The notes under the pieces: generated by a model
Told to the model about the DNA's origin: nothing
The model's database searches: none
What the model saw: only the letters and a program-made list of their open reading frames with translations
Assembly (NCBI RefSeq): GCF_900099905.1
Contig: NZ_FNEE01000007.1
Span: forward strand, 62,001-126,000
Source of the DNA: Mesorhizobium muleiense
Lineage (GTDB): Bacteria > Pseudomonadota > Alphaproteobacteria > Rhizobiales > Rhizobiaceae
Reading direction: 5' to 3'
DNA length: 64,000 bases
In this document: positions 52,388 to 61,154 of the stretch, piece after piece
How the letters are laid out: the number at the start of each line of letters is the position of its first letter
Position numbering within the stretch: the first letter of the stretch is position 1
Translations under genes and position numbers: made by a program

Positions 52388-54244
52388 TCAATCGTTCTGC
52401 GAGCGCAGGCCGAAGGTTGCGGGTTTCAGGCCATAACGCATGTCGAAATCGTCATCCGGCTGGGCGCGTGCGACAGTCGGGGCGGGCGGCTTGCGATAGT
52501 CGGGATCGCCGGCCTGCCGGCTCGAATCCACGACTTCGGCGAAGGCCATCGCCTGCTGCGGTTTTGGCACGTTGCGAAGCCTTTCGACGATCGCCACCAG
52601 ATCGACATCATCGCCAAGCTTGGACGGCAAGGCTTCCTCGCGCTTGGCCGTGCCCGGGATCAGGCCCTCGGACAGTTTTTCGAATTTCATTCGCATGGTC
52701 GTCGCCACGCCTTCACCAAAGGCGATGGCTTCGCGCTGGCCCATCGAAGACAGGAATGCCAGTGTCGAGGCCGAGGAATCGGCGATCGCCGAGCGGATGA
52801 TCGCCTGGTCCTGCTCGTTGGCGAGCCGCATCGCAAAAAAGGTCGAGCACTGCGACAGGATGGTGGGGTCGAGTTCGCCCGGGCGCTGTGTGACGATGCC
52901 GAGATAACAACCATATTTGCGGCCTTCCTTGGCGATGCGCGACAGCGCGTGCCGGGTCGGCGCGAAACCAAGGCGCGGATCGGCCGGCATGTAGCGGTGC
53001 GCTTCCTCGCACAGCAAAAGCAGCCGCAGCCGGCCTTCGCTCCACAGCGCCAGGTCGAAGGCCAGACGCGCCAGCACCGAGCAGACGGAATTGACCACTT
53101 CCGAAGGCATGCCTGCCATCTCGAAGCAGGTCACCGGGCGGCCGTGATGCGGCACGCGGAAGATGTTGCCGATCGTCTCGTGGATGGTGTCCTCGATCAG
53201 CCGCGAGTTGAACATGAAGCGGTAGCGCGGATCGGAGGCTGCCGATTCGATGCGCGTCTTCAGCGATTTGAGGGTGGGGCGGTCGTTCTTGCTTTCCAGC
53301 AGTCCCATGCGCTCGTCGATCTGCTTGATGAGATCGACAATGCGATAGGGCACCGGCGTGTCCGCGGTCAGCGCATCGCTGCCGCGCCTGAGATACGTGC
53401 CCGAATTCGGGTTGCGATAAAGGTTTTTGGCCGCGGGAATAAGATCGCGCAAGGCGTCCATCTCTTCCGGCACGATCTCTCGACCGCGAAACAGCACTTC
53501 GGCAAACTCCTCGAGCTTGAACATCCAGAAGGGCAGGTCCAGCGTCGCCGAATCGACCCTGACGCAGTGCTCTGGCAAGGACGCGGCGAACTCGTTGTGC
53601 GGATCGAGGATGAGAACGCGCAGGTCGGGTCGAGCGGCGATCGACTTGCGCAAAAGCAGCGAGACGGCGGTGGATTTGCCGACGCCGGTGGTGCCGACAA
53701 TGGCGAAATGGCGCGCCAGCGTGTCGTCGATAGCGATGTTGGCGTCGATCTCCTCATCCTGTGACAGCGTGCCGATGGTGATCGAGTGACGCCCGGCCAG
53801 GTCATAGACCGCCTGCAGGTCGCGGCTGCGGATGCGGTGGGCAATGGCGCCGATATGTGGATAGGTGGTGATACCGCGGTCGAAAACCGGTTTGGCGCCG
53901 GGCTCGGCGCCGTCGCGCACCTCGCCGATGAGCTCGATACTGACCTCGATCGGGTTCTGGCCCTCATCGTGCCAGGCGCGATCCGACTTGCCGACCGCGT
54001 AGACCAGCCCGACGGTTCGCGTGTTGCCAAGGTTGATGGAGATCATCTTGCCGACGCTCCAATGGCCGGTGACCGTGCCTAGGATATCGGCGGCATGGGC
54101 GCTGATGGTGGCGCGCGCGCCGTCGCACTGGACGACATTGCCCAGAACGCGCTTGTCGCTCTGCTCCGCCTTGCGGCGCTCCTGCAATGTCGGCTCTCCA
54201 ACGGAGGCGTCGCGGTCGACGAACATGGACAGGCTGTTCCCCAT
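52388..54244 (-). CDS. HerA-like ATPase with HAS-barrel (DUF87)
   Basis: 618-residue hexameric-type ATPase. An N-terminal beta barrel of about 150 residues precedes Walker A GTTGVGKSTAVSLLL (about residue 185), Walker B LRLLLLCEEAHRY (about 420) and an arginine-finger region RIAKEGRKYGCYLGIVTQRP. HerA-type proteins pump or process DNA, often with the nuclease NurA. No nuclease gene is adjacent here, so it may act alone or with a distant partner. A housekeeping role in DNA processing is inferred. Confidence 0.85.
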   Translation of the reverse strand: MGNSLSMFVDRDASVGEPTLQERRKAEQSDKRVLGNVVQCDGARATISAHAADILGTVTGHWSVGKMISINLGNTRTVGLVYAVGKSDRAWHDEGQNPIEVSIELIGEVRDGAEPGAKPVFDRGITTYPHIGAIAHRIRSRDLQAVYDLAGRHSITIGTLSQDEEIDANIAIDDTLARHFAIVGTTGVGKSTAVSLLLRKSIAARPDLRVLILDPHNEFAASLPEHCVRVDSATLDLPFWMFKLEEFAEVLFRGREIVPEEMDALRDLIPAAKNLYRNPNSGTYLRRGSDALTADTPVPYRIVDLIKQIDERMGLLESKNDRPTLKSLKTRIESAASDPRYRFMFNSRLIEDTIHETIGNIFRVPHHGRPVTCFEMAGMPSEVVNSVCSVLARLAFDLALWSEGRLRLLLLCEEAHRYMPADPRLGFAPTRHALSRIAKEGRKYGCYLGIVTQRPGELDPTILSQCSTFFAMRLANEQDQAIIRSAIADSSASTLAFLSSMGQREAIAFGEGVATTMRMKFEKLSEGLIPGTAKREEALPSKLGDDVDLVAIVERLRNVPKPQQAMAFAEVVDSSRQAGDPDYRKPPAPTVARAQPDDDFDMRYGLKPATFGLRSQND

Positions 54245-54386
54245 TTCCCTTTTCCATTTTCCCCAAGGCGATCGACCTTACGCCGACGCGGTTAAGGGGG
54301 GGTGAGGTCGGATGGTGTAGGGACGATTAAGCCGGTCGCGAAAATTGAACCGACCGGCGGCGAGTCCCGGCGACAGCCTCGATCGT

Positions 54387-56189
54387 CTATCCTGTGTGAT
54401 GGACCTGCTGCAGCCCGTAGACCGGCGTCGCGATGCCCTCGTGCCGTGCTTTCAACTGCAGCGACAGGAACTGCGAGTAGTGGCGTGACTGGTGCAGATT
54501 GCCGCCGTGGAACCAGAGCGCTTCCTGTTGCGTCGGCTTCCACATGTTGCGCTGCTCGCCCTCCCAGGGACCGGGATCCTTGGTGGTGTTCGAGCCGAGC
54601 CCCCAGCATTTCCCGACTTTGTCGGCGACCTCTTTCGAGATCAGCTCCGCCGCCCAGCCGTTCATCGATCCGTAGCCGGTGGCATAGACGACGACATCGG
54701 CCGGCAGCTCGGTGCCGTCGCTGAGCAGGACCGAATGTTCCTTGATCTCCTTCACGTCGACGCCGCTCTTCAGCTTGATGGCGCCGTCGATGATCAGCTG
54801 GGAGGCGCCGATATCGATATAGTAGCCGGAACCGCGCCTGAGATATTTCATGAACAGGCCCGAACCGTCGTCGCCCCAGTCGAGCATGAAGCCAGCTTTT
54901 TCCAGGCCCTCGTAGAATGCGGCATCACGCTCCTTCATCTTCTCGTAGAGCGGGATCTGGAATTCGTGCAGGATCTTGTAGGGCAGCGAGGCGAAGATGA
55001 GATCGGCCTTGGCCGTGGTCATGCCGTTTTGCACGGCCTGCTCCGAATAGAGGGCTCCGAGCCCGATATCCATCAGCGTGTCGGATCTGACGATATGCGT
55101 GGTCGATCGCTGCACCATGGTGACGTCGACGCCGGCTTCCCATAGTGCGGCGCAGATATCATGCGCGGAATTGTTCGACCCGATGACGACGACTTTCTTG
55201 CCAACGCAGCTGTCTGGACCGGGATGTTTCGAGGAATGGTGCTGATCGCCCTTGAATTTCTCCATGCCTTTGAACTGCGGGATGTTGGGTCGGCCCGACA
55301 TGCCGGTGGCCAGCACCAGCTGCTTCGGCTTCAGCGTGATGTCCTTGCCGTGGCGATGGACGACGACCGTCCATTCCTTCTTCTGATCGTCATAGGTGGC
55401 GCTCTTGGCCTCAGTGGAGGACCAATAGTTCAGCTCCATGACCTTGGTGTACATTTCCAGCCAGTCGCCGATCTTGTCCTTGGGCGAGAAGACCGGCCAG
55501 TTCCGAGGAAAGTCGATATAGGGCAGATGGTCGTACCAGACCGGATCGTGCAGGCAGAGCGACTTGTAACGCTTGCGCCATGAATCGCCGGCACGCTCGT
55601 TCTTCTCGACGATGATGGTCGGCACGCCGAGCTGCCTCAGCCGGGCACCGAGCGCGATGCCGCCCTGGCCGCCGCCGATGATCAGCGTGTTGGGCTGATT
55701 GACAAAGCCGAGTTCGGCGGCTTCCTTCTCGCGCTCCTCCTTCCAGGTTGGCCGGTTTTTGCCGTGACCGTGCTTGGCACCCATCGGCCGGGCGAAGCCG
55801 GCGGGTTCCTCATGGTCCTTCAGCTCGACCATGGTGGTGAGCAGCGTCCAGATCTTGCCGTTCCTCAGCCTGATATGGCCGAAGCCGCGCGCAACCTCCG
55901 TTTCGAAACTGATCCAGCCTTCGAGCAGCCCATCGCTCTCCGTGGCGTCTTCGCCTTTCGCAAGCGCCCAGTTCGATGGCTTTATCGTCGCCAACTGGCT
56001 CATCAGCATATCGCGGACCTGGTCGCGACCTTCCATGGTCTTGATGTTCCAGGTGAAGGTCACCAGGTCGCGCCAGTAGCAGTCTTCCTGAAAGCACCCG
56101 ACCGCTCCGTCGATGTCGCCGGCGGCGAGCGCTGCGCTGAATTGGTCGAGCACGTCGGATAGTTTCTTGGCTGGGGCCTTGTCGAGCAT
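54387..56189 (-). CDS. Flavin-containing monooxygenase with N-terminal SnoaL-like domain
   Basis: 600-residue fusion. Residues 1-130 form a SnoaL/NTF2-like domain (DQFSAALAAGDIDGAVGCFQ, DCYWRDLVTFTW). The rest is an NAD(P)/FAD monooxygenase: FAD site IIGGGQGGIALGARLRQLG, a Baeyer-Villiger/FMO-like motif FKGDQHHSSKHPG, a second nucleotide site VVIGSNNSAHDICAALWEAG and YATGYGSMNGW. Substrate unknown. ATG 56189 follows GGGAGGA; the frame runs up to a TTG at 56270 but that part is not conserved in character. Confidence 0.9.
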   Translation of the reverse strand: MLDKAPAKKLSDVLDQFSAALAAGDIDGAVGCFQEDCYWRDLVTFTWNIKTMEGRDQVRDMLMSQLATIKPSNWALAKGEDATESDGLLEGWISFETEVARGFGHIRLRNGKIWTLLTTMVELKDHEEPAGFARPMGAKHGHGKNRPTWKEEREKEAAELGFVNQPNTLIIGGGQGGIALGARLRQLGVPTIIVEKNERAGDSWRKRYKSLCLHDPVWYDHLPYIDFPRNWPVFSPKDKIGDWLEMYTKVMELNYWSSTEAKSATYDDQKKEWTVVVHRHGKDITLKPKQLVLATGMSGRPNIPQFKGMEKFKGDQHHSSKHPGPDSCVGKKVVVIGSNNSAHDICAALWEAGVDVTMVQRSTTHIVRSDTLMDIGLGALYSEQAVQNGMTTAKADLIFASLPYKILHEFQIPLYEKMKERDAAFYEGLEKAGFMLDWGDDGSGLFMKYLRRGSGYYIDIGASQLIIDGAIKLKSGVDVKEIKEHSVLLSDGTELPADVVVYATGYGSMNGWAAELISKEVADKVGKCWGLGSNTTKDPGPWEGEQRNMWKPTQQEALWFHGGNLHQSRHYSQFLSLQLKARHEGIATPVYGLQQVHHTG

Positions 56190-56436
56190 CAAACTTCCTC
56201 CCGTGAAGTGCTGGTCGTCATCGCGGCTTGCCGGCCCCTCCCAGGCCGGTCGACCGGAGTATCGCGGCAAACGGCGTGCCGCGTCACGTCGTCAAATAGT
56301 TTGGCGCGGTTTCAATGGCTTATCTGGATGATCGCGGACACTGATCCTGCCGGCGATCATGCGGAACGGTGGTTCGAGGCGATGGGTGCAACCGGGCTGC
56401 CTGGCCCGAACCGTCTGGCGTCTTTCATATTCGCCG

Positions 56437-56465
56437 TTGACAGCGGCGCAAAACCAATTCTATTG
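56437..56465 (+). promoter_or_regulatory. ilv operon promoter
   Basis: Perfect -35 TTGACA (56437-56442), 17-base spacer, -10 CTATTG (56460-56465). The predicted start near 56472 lies only a few bases before the leader-peptide ATG. Confidence 0.75.
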
Positions 56466-56474
56466 TCCGCCACC

Positions 56475-56528
56475 ATGAAAACGGCACTCATTCTCGTAGT
56501 AGGAAAGCGTGTGGGCAAGGCGGTGTAA
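56475..56528 (+). CDS. ilv leader peptide
   Basis: 17-codon frame MKTALILVVGKRVGKAV, rich in Leu, Ile and Val codons (one Ile, two Leu, four Val). It is followed by a pause-type hairpin (GGCGGT/ACCGCC, 56519-56533) that covers the stop codon, and by a terminator at 56563. Ribosome stalling at the branched-chain codons when charged tRNA is low would favour read-through into ilvB. With the predicted promoter start near 56472 it has almost no 5' UTR, like the leaderless trpL of Sinorhizobium. Confidence 0.85.
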   Translation: MKTALILVVGKRVGKAV

Positions 56529-56562
56529 CCGCCGGGCGAAAACCCCCCATGCGCAAGACACA

Positions 56563-56584
56563 GGCTCCCTCGGGGGCCTTTTTT
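56563..56584 (+). terminator. ilv attenuator terminator
   Basis: Stem GGCTCCC/GGGGGCC with a TC loop, then TTTTTT. The upstream CCCCCC (about 56543-56548) can pair with the same GGGGG and so act as antiterminator. Classic translation-coupled attenuation. Confidence 0.88.
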
Positions 56585-56648
56585 ATTGCCCGAAACACGA
56601 CTAAACGACCAGCAATCGCCCGATGGCGGACAATACGGGACCAGACCG

Positions 56649-58430
56649 ATGAGCAGTGGACAGAACGAGCGGCGCGAAATGACCGGTGCCGAAATGGTGG
56701 TGCAGGCGCTGAAGGACAATGGCGTCAAGCATGTTTTCGGCTATCCGGGCGGCGCAGTTCTCCCGATCTATGATGAAATCTTCCAACAGGACGAGGTCGA
56801 GCACGTCCTCGTCCGTCACGAGCAGGGTGCCGGTCATGCGGCGGAGGGCTATGCGCGGTCGACCGGCAAGGCCGGCGTCATGCTGGTGACATCGGGGCCG
56901 GGCGCCACCAACGCGGTCACGCCGCTGCAGGATGCGCTGATGGATTCGATCCCGCTGGTCTGCCTGACCGGTCAGGTGCCGACCTCGCTGATCGGCTCGG
57001 ATGCGTTCCAGGAGTGCGACACGATCGGCATTACGCGGCCCTGCACCAAGCACAATTGGCTGGTGAAGGATGTCAACGAGCTCGCGGCGATCATCCATGA
57101 GGCCTTTCACGTCGCGACGACAGGACGCCCCGGTCCGGTCGTCGTCGATATCCCGAAGGACGTGCAGTTCGCCAAGGGCACCTATGTGCCGCCGCAGACG
57201 GCGCCGCGCACGAGCTATCAGCCCAAGGTCCAGGGCGACCTGGACAAGATCAAGGCGGCGGTCGAGCTGATGGCCAACGCGAAAAGGCCGATCCTCTATA
57301 CCGGCGGCGGTGTCATCAATTCCGGCCCGGAAGCCAGCCATTTGCTGCGCGAACTGGTCGACTTGACCGGCTTCCCGATAACCTCGACGCTGATGGGTCT
57401 TGGCGCCTATCCGGCTTCGGGCAAGAACTGGATGGGCATGCTCGGCATGCACGGCACCTATGAAGCAAACATGGCGATGCATGATTGCGACGTCATGGTC
57501 TGCATCGGCGCGCGCTTCGACGACCGCATCACCGGCCGGCTCAGCGCGTTCTCGCCGAATTCGAAAAAGATCCATATCGACATCGATCCGTCGTCGATCA
57601 ACAAGAACGTCCACACCGATGTGCCCATTATCGGCGATGTCGGCCGGGTTCTGGAGGATCTGGTGCGGCTGTGGCGGGCCACCGCCAGGGCCGACAAGAA
57701 GGCGCTGCACCCGTGGTGGGAGCAGATCGCGAAATGGCGGGCGCGGGATTCGCTTGCCTACAAGATGAACCACGACGTCATCATGCCGCAATATGCCGTC
57801 CAACGGCTCTATGCGCTGACCAAGGACATTGACACCTACATCACCACCGAGGTCGGCCAGCACCAGATGTGGGCGGCGCAGCACTATCATTTCGAGAAGC
57901 CGAACCGCTGGATGACCTCCGGCGGGCTCGGCACGATGGGCTACGGCCTGCCGGCGGCGCTCGGCGTGCAGATTGCGCACCCGGATGCGCTGGTCATCGA
58001 CATTGCCGGCGACGCCTCGGTGCAGATGACGATGCAGGAGATGAGCGCCGCGGTGCAGCACGAGGCGCCGATCAAGATCTTCATCCTCAACAATCAGTAT
58101 ATGGGCATGGTGCGGCAGTGGCAGCAGCTTCTGCACGGCAACCGGCTGTCGCATTCCTACACCGAAGCGATGCCGGATTTCGTCAAGCTCGCCGAAGCCT
58201 ATGGCGGCCATGGCATCCGCTGCGAGAAGCCGGACGAACTGGACGACGCCATCAAGGAGATGATCTCGGTGAAGAAGCCGGTGATCTTCGACTGCCGGGT
58301 CGCCACGCTTGCCAACTGCTTCCCGATGATCCCGTCGGGCAAGGCGCATAACGAGATGCTGCTGCCGGACGAGGCGACCGACGAGGCGGTGGCCAACGCC
58401 ATCGACGCCAAGGGCAGGGAACTGGTGTAA
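56649..58430 (+). CDS. ilvB: Acetolactate synthase large (catalytic) subunit
   Basis: 593-residue thiamine diphosphate enzyme, first common step of valine, leucine and isoleucine synthesis. N-terminal pyrimidine domain (VFGYPGGAVLPIYDEI, HEQGAGHAAEGYARSTG with the catalytic Glu), central FAD domain, and C-terminal pyrophosphate domain (IAGDASVQMTMQEMSAAVQH, FILNNQYMGMVRQWQQL). Follows the attenuator by 65 bases; ilvN follows after about 90. Confidence 0.96.
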   Translation: MSSGQNERREMTGAEMVVQALKDNGVKHVFGYPGGAVLPIYDEIFQQDEVEHVLVRHEQGAGHAAEGYARSTGKAGVMLVTSGPGATNAVTPLQDALMDSIPLVCLTGQVPTSLIGSDAFQECDTIGITRPCTKHNWLVKDVNELAAIIHEAFHVATTGRPGPVVVDIPKDVQFAKGTYVPPQTAPRTSYQPKVQGDLDKIKAAVELMANAKRPILYTGGGVINSGPEASHLLRELVDLTGFPITSTLMGLGAYPASGKNWMGMLGMHGTYEANMAMHDCDVMVCIGARFDDRITGRLSAFSPNSKKIHIDIDPSSINKNVHTDVPIIGDVGRVLEDLVRLWRATARADKKALHPWWEQIAKWRARDSLAYKMNHDVIMPQYAVQRLYALTKDIDTYITTEVGQHQMWAAQHYHFEKPNRWMTSGGLGTMGYGLPAALGVQIAHPDALVIDIAGDASVQMTMQEMSAAVQHEAPIKIFILNNQYMGMVRQWQQLLHGNRLSHSYTEAMPDFVKLAEAYGGHGIRCEKPDELDDAIKEMISVKKPVIFDCRVATLANCFPMIPSGKAHNEMLLPDEATDEAVANAIDAKGRELV

Positions 58431-58519
58431 CCCCTAACGCCCGAGCCGAGGCAGGGCTGTCGGAAGAAGCCGTGCGGAAACAGAAAAACAGCTCAAAGTT
58501 TGAAAACGAGATTCATGTC

Positions 58520-59095
58520 ATGAACGCACAGCACCTTCAACCCACCGGTTCCGCCTACTTCATCGCCAAGGAGACGGAAAGACCGGAAATCCACACGCTT
58601 TCCGTGCTGGTCGACAATGAGCCGGGCGTGCTTGCCCGGGTCATCGGCCTGTTTTCCGGACGCGGCTACAATATCGAGAGCCTGACCGTTTCCGAAACCG
58701 AGCACGAGAAGCATCTGTCACGCATCACCATCGTGACGCGCGGCACGCCGCATGTGCTGGAGCAGATCAAGCACCAACTCGAGCGCATCGTGCCGGTGCA
58801 CCGTGTCGTCGACCTCACCGTGCGCTCGCACGAGCTCGGCCAGGAACGGCCGCTGGAGCGGGAACTCGCGCTGGTGAAAGTGGCCGGCACCGGCGAGGGC
58901 CGCGTCGAGGCGCTGAGGCTGGCCGATGCCTTCCGCGCCAGCGTCATCGACGCCAACACCGAGCATTTCATTTTCGAGATCACCGGCAAGGGCTCCAAGA
59001 TCGACCAGTTCATCGCCATCATGAAGCCGCTCGGCCTAGTCGAGATCTGCCGCACCGGCGTGGCGGCGATGAATCGCGGCCCGCAAGGGATGTAA
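58520..59095 (+). CDS. ilvN: Acetolactate synthase small (regulatory) subunit
   Basis: 191 residues: an N-terminal ACT domain (HTLSVLVDNEPGVLARVIGL, FSGRGYNIESLTVSETEH) and the C-terminal IlvH domain (ELALVKVAGTGEGRVEALRL, IFEITGKGSKIDQFIAIM). Confers valine feedback on the large subunit and raises its activity. Also called IlvH. ATG 58520 is preferred over the frame start at 58472 because it gives the usual short lead before the ACT domain. Confidence 0.95.
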   Translation: MNAQHLQPTGSAYFIAKETERPEIHTLSVLVDNEPGVLARVIGLFSGRGYNIESLTVSETEHEKHLSRITIVTRGTPHVLEQIKHQLERIVPVHRVVDLTVRSHELGQERPLERELALVKVAGTGEGRVEALRLADAFRASVIDANTEHFIFEITGKGSKIDQFIAIMKPLGLVEICRTGVAAMNRGPQGM

Positions 59096-59160
59096 GCAGG
59101 CTGGCGATCCTGATCGTCAGCCTCATGCCGGAACGTGTTGGGTCGACTGGAAGGAAGCCG

Positions 59161-59757
59161 ATGTCTTTCGATGCATTTCTTGCCCTGCTGGTCTATGCCT
59201 TCGTGACTTCGATCACGCCGGGGCCGAACAACTTCATGCTTCTGGCCTCCGGCGTGAATTTCGGTTTTGCCAAAACCATTCCGCACATGCTGGGCATCAG
59301 CATCGGCTTCCTCGTGCTGTTGCTTGCCGTCGGCTTCGGCCTTGGCGCGGTGCTGATTGCGTTTCCGGTTCTCGACACTGCATTGAAGATCGCTGGCGGC
59401 GTCTATCTGCTCTATCTCGCCTGGAAGATCGCCATGTCGCGTTCGCTCAGCAGCAAGGGCGAGGCCAAGGCGCGACCGATGCGCTTCATCGATGCGGCAG
59501 CGTTCCAGTGGGTCAATCCCAAGGCGTGGGTGATGGCGATCACCGCCATGGCCGTCTATGCCGTTCCGGAGCATCCGTTTCTGTCGGTGGCGCTGGTTTC
59601 GATAGCCTTCACCGTCGTCAACCTGCCGAGCGTTTCGGTGTGGGCAGGTTTCGGCACGGCGCTGCGCGGTTTTCTGTCGGACCCGGTGCGGCTGAAATGG
59701 TTCAACATCGCCATGGGCGTGCTGCTGGCAGCGACGTTGTGGCCGATGCTGCGGTAG
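59161..59757 (+). CDS. LysE/RhtB family amino acid exporter
   Basis: 198-residue inner-membrane protein with six helices. The LysE signature SITPGPNNFMLLASGVNFGF is near the start; FQWVNPKAWVMAITAM marks the second half. Exports an amino acid or analogue. ATG 59161 has GGAAGGA upstream. It follows ilvBN in the same direction with about 65 bases between, so read-through is possible, but a link to branched-chain amino acids is only a guess. Confidence 0.88.
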   Translation: MSFDAFLALLVYAFVTSITPGPNNFMLLASGVNFGFAKTIPHMLGISIGFLVLLLAVGFGLGAVLIAFPVLDTALKIAGGVYLLYLAWKIAMSRSLSSKGEAKARPMRFIDAAAFQWVNPKAWVMAITAMAVYAVPEHPFLSVALVSIAFTVVNLPSVSVWAGFGTALRGFLSDPVRLKWFNIAMGVLLAATLWPMLR

Positions 59758-59769
59758 CTGCCGTTTTAT

Positions 59770-59782
59770 TGTGCACTGCACA
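59770..59782. promoter_or_regulatory. Small palindrome upstream of the RND operon
   Basis: TGTGCA-C-TGCACA, a perfect 13-base palindrome in the gap before the RND adaptor gene. It could be an operator for a regulator encoded elsewhere; no regulator gene is adjacent within the window. Confidence 0.35.
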
Positions 59783-59924
59783 TGAAATCTTCGTAATCCC
59801 GGGTTTTGGCCCTTTTTTGCCCTCGGCGCCCTCTATCTATTTGGTGAAACCGCGGCATCAAGCTGCGAGTTATACCCAGACATGACCACCGAACCACGGC
59901 GTGTCGGGTGGAAGGTCTTTGGCG

Positions 59925-61154
59925 ATGCGTGGAAAGATCGTGCTTGCGATGCTTGCGGTCGCCTGCCTTGTCACGGCTGGGCTCTATCTTTCGCCCGCGG
60001 CAACGGACAAGGCCCGGCAGATGCTGTCAGCGGGTCAGGCGCCTGACAAACCGGCGGCTGCCGCGAATGCCGCACGTGCGACCGCGGTGGTTGCCGCCAC
60101 CGCTTCGACGGCCGATTTCCCGATCCGGCGCTACGATATCGGCTTTGTATCCTCGCCCGCCGTGGTCAGCGTGAATGCGCGGATCTCGAGCCAGATCACA
60201 TCGATCGCCGTCAAGGACGGGCAGATGGTGAAGGCCGGCGACCTTCTGTTCTCGCTGGACGACCGCGCGCTGAAGGCGCAACTGGCCCGTGACCAGGCGA
60301 CGCTCGCCAAGGACCAGGCGCTGCTTGCCAGTGCGACGGCCGATCTTGAGCGTGCCAAGGCTCTTGTCGCCAGGCAGGCCGGCACGCAGCAGACCTATGA
60401 CCAGGCGATCGCCGCGCAGAAGTCCGCTGCGGCCACGGTCGATGCCGACAGAGCAACGATCGAAGCGGACGAGGTCCAACTCGACTTTGCCACGATCACG
60501 GCGCCGATTTCCGGCAGGCTGGGTGCGGTCAGCGTCGCGATCGGCGATCTCGTCACCACCAACAGCGGCAGCAGCACGTCGATCCCGCTGGTGACCATCA
60601 CCCAGATGGACCCGCTGCGGGTGAACTTCAATCTTCCGGAAAGCGATCTTGCCCTTTTGCACAAGGCGCTGGCGGCGCCAGGGCAAGGCGCAGTCACGCT
60701 GACCAGGGACGGCGACCCGACACCGATCGGCAAGGGGACACTCGATTTCGTCGATTCCAGCGTCGACACCGCCTCCGGCACGATTGCAGCGCGGGCCAGC
60801 GTGCCCAACCCCGATCTTTCGCTGTGGCCGGGCCAGTATGTCAATGTCGTGCTCGATGCCGGCATCATGCCGCAAATGACCTCGGTTCCCACGGTTGCGG
60901 TCCAGCCAAGCCAGAAGGGGCCGTTCGTCTATGTGATCAAGCGCGACAACACGGTGGAGGTGCGGCCCGTGCAGGTCGCACTGACCGAAGGCGACAACAG
61001 CGCTATCGGCGAGGGGCTGAAAAGCGGCGAAAATGTCGTCGTCGAGGGCCAGGCAAAGCTGAAGGACGGCGCGCCGGTCCGCGAAGGCGATGCCGTTGAT
61101 CGGGCGCCTCCCAGGGTTGCCGAGGCTGGCAAGGCGGGCGGGACGCGGCCATGA
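59925..61154 (+). CDS. RND efflux periplasmic adaptor subunit
   Basis: 409-residue membrane fusion protein. N-terminal anchor/signal (about residues 5-25), biotinyl-lipoyl half-motifs (ARISSQITSIAVKDGQMVKA; FATITAPISGRLGAVSVAIG), an alpha-hairpin (about residues 115-190) and beta-barrel and membrane-proximal domains. Links the pump to an outer-membrane channel. ATG 59925 is chosen with GGAAGG upstream; GTG 59901 is the alternative. Overlaps the pump gene by ATGA. No outer-membrane TolC-type gene before the window end. Confidence 0.92.
   Translation: MRGKIVLAMLAVACLVTAGLYLSPAATDKARQMLSAGQAPDKPAAAANAARATAVVAATASTADFPIRRYDIGFVSSPAVVSVNARISSQITSIAVKDGQMVKAGDLLFSLDDRALKAQLARDQATLAKDQALLASATADLERAKALVARQAGTQQTYDQAIAAQKSAAATVDADRATIEADEVQLDFATITAPISGRLGAVSVAIGDLVTTNSGSSTSIPLVTITQMDPLRVNFNLPESDLALLHKALAAPGQGAVTLTRDGDPTPIGKGTLDFVDSSVDTASGTIAARASVPNPDLSLWPGQYVNVVLDAGIMPQMTSVPTVAVQPSQKGPFVYVIKRDNTVEVRPVQVALTEGDNSAIGEGLKSGENVVVEGQAKLKDGAPVREGDAVDRAPPRVAEAGKAGGTRP

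Noticed and set aside
52388..54244. HerA-based antiphage defence system
   Set aside because: The neighbours are housekeeping genes. There is no SIR2, NurA, DUF4297 or nuclease partner, so defence is not supported.
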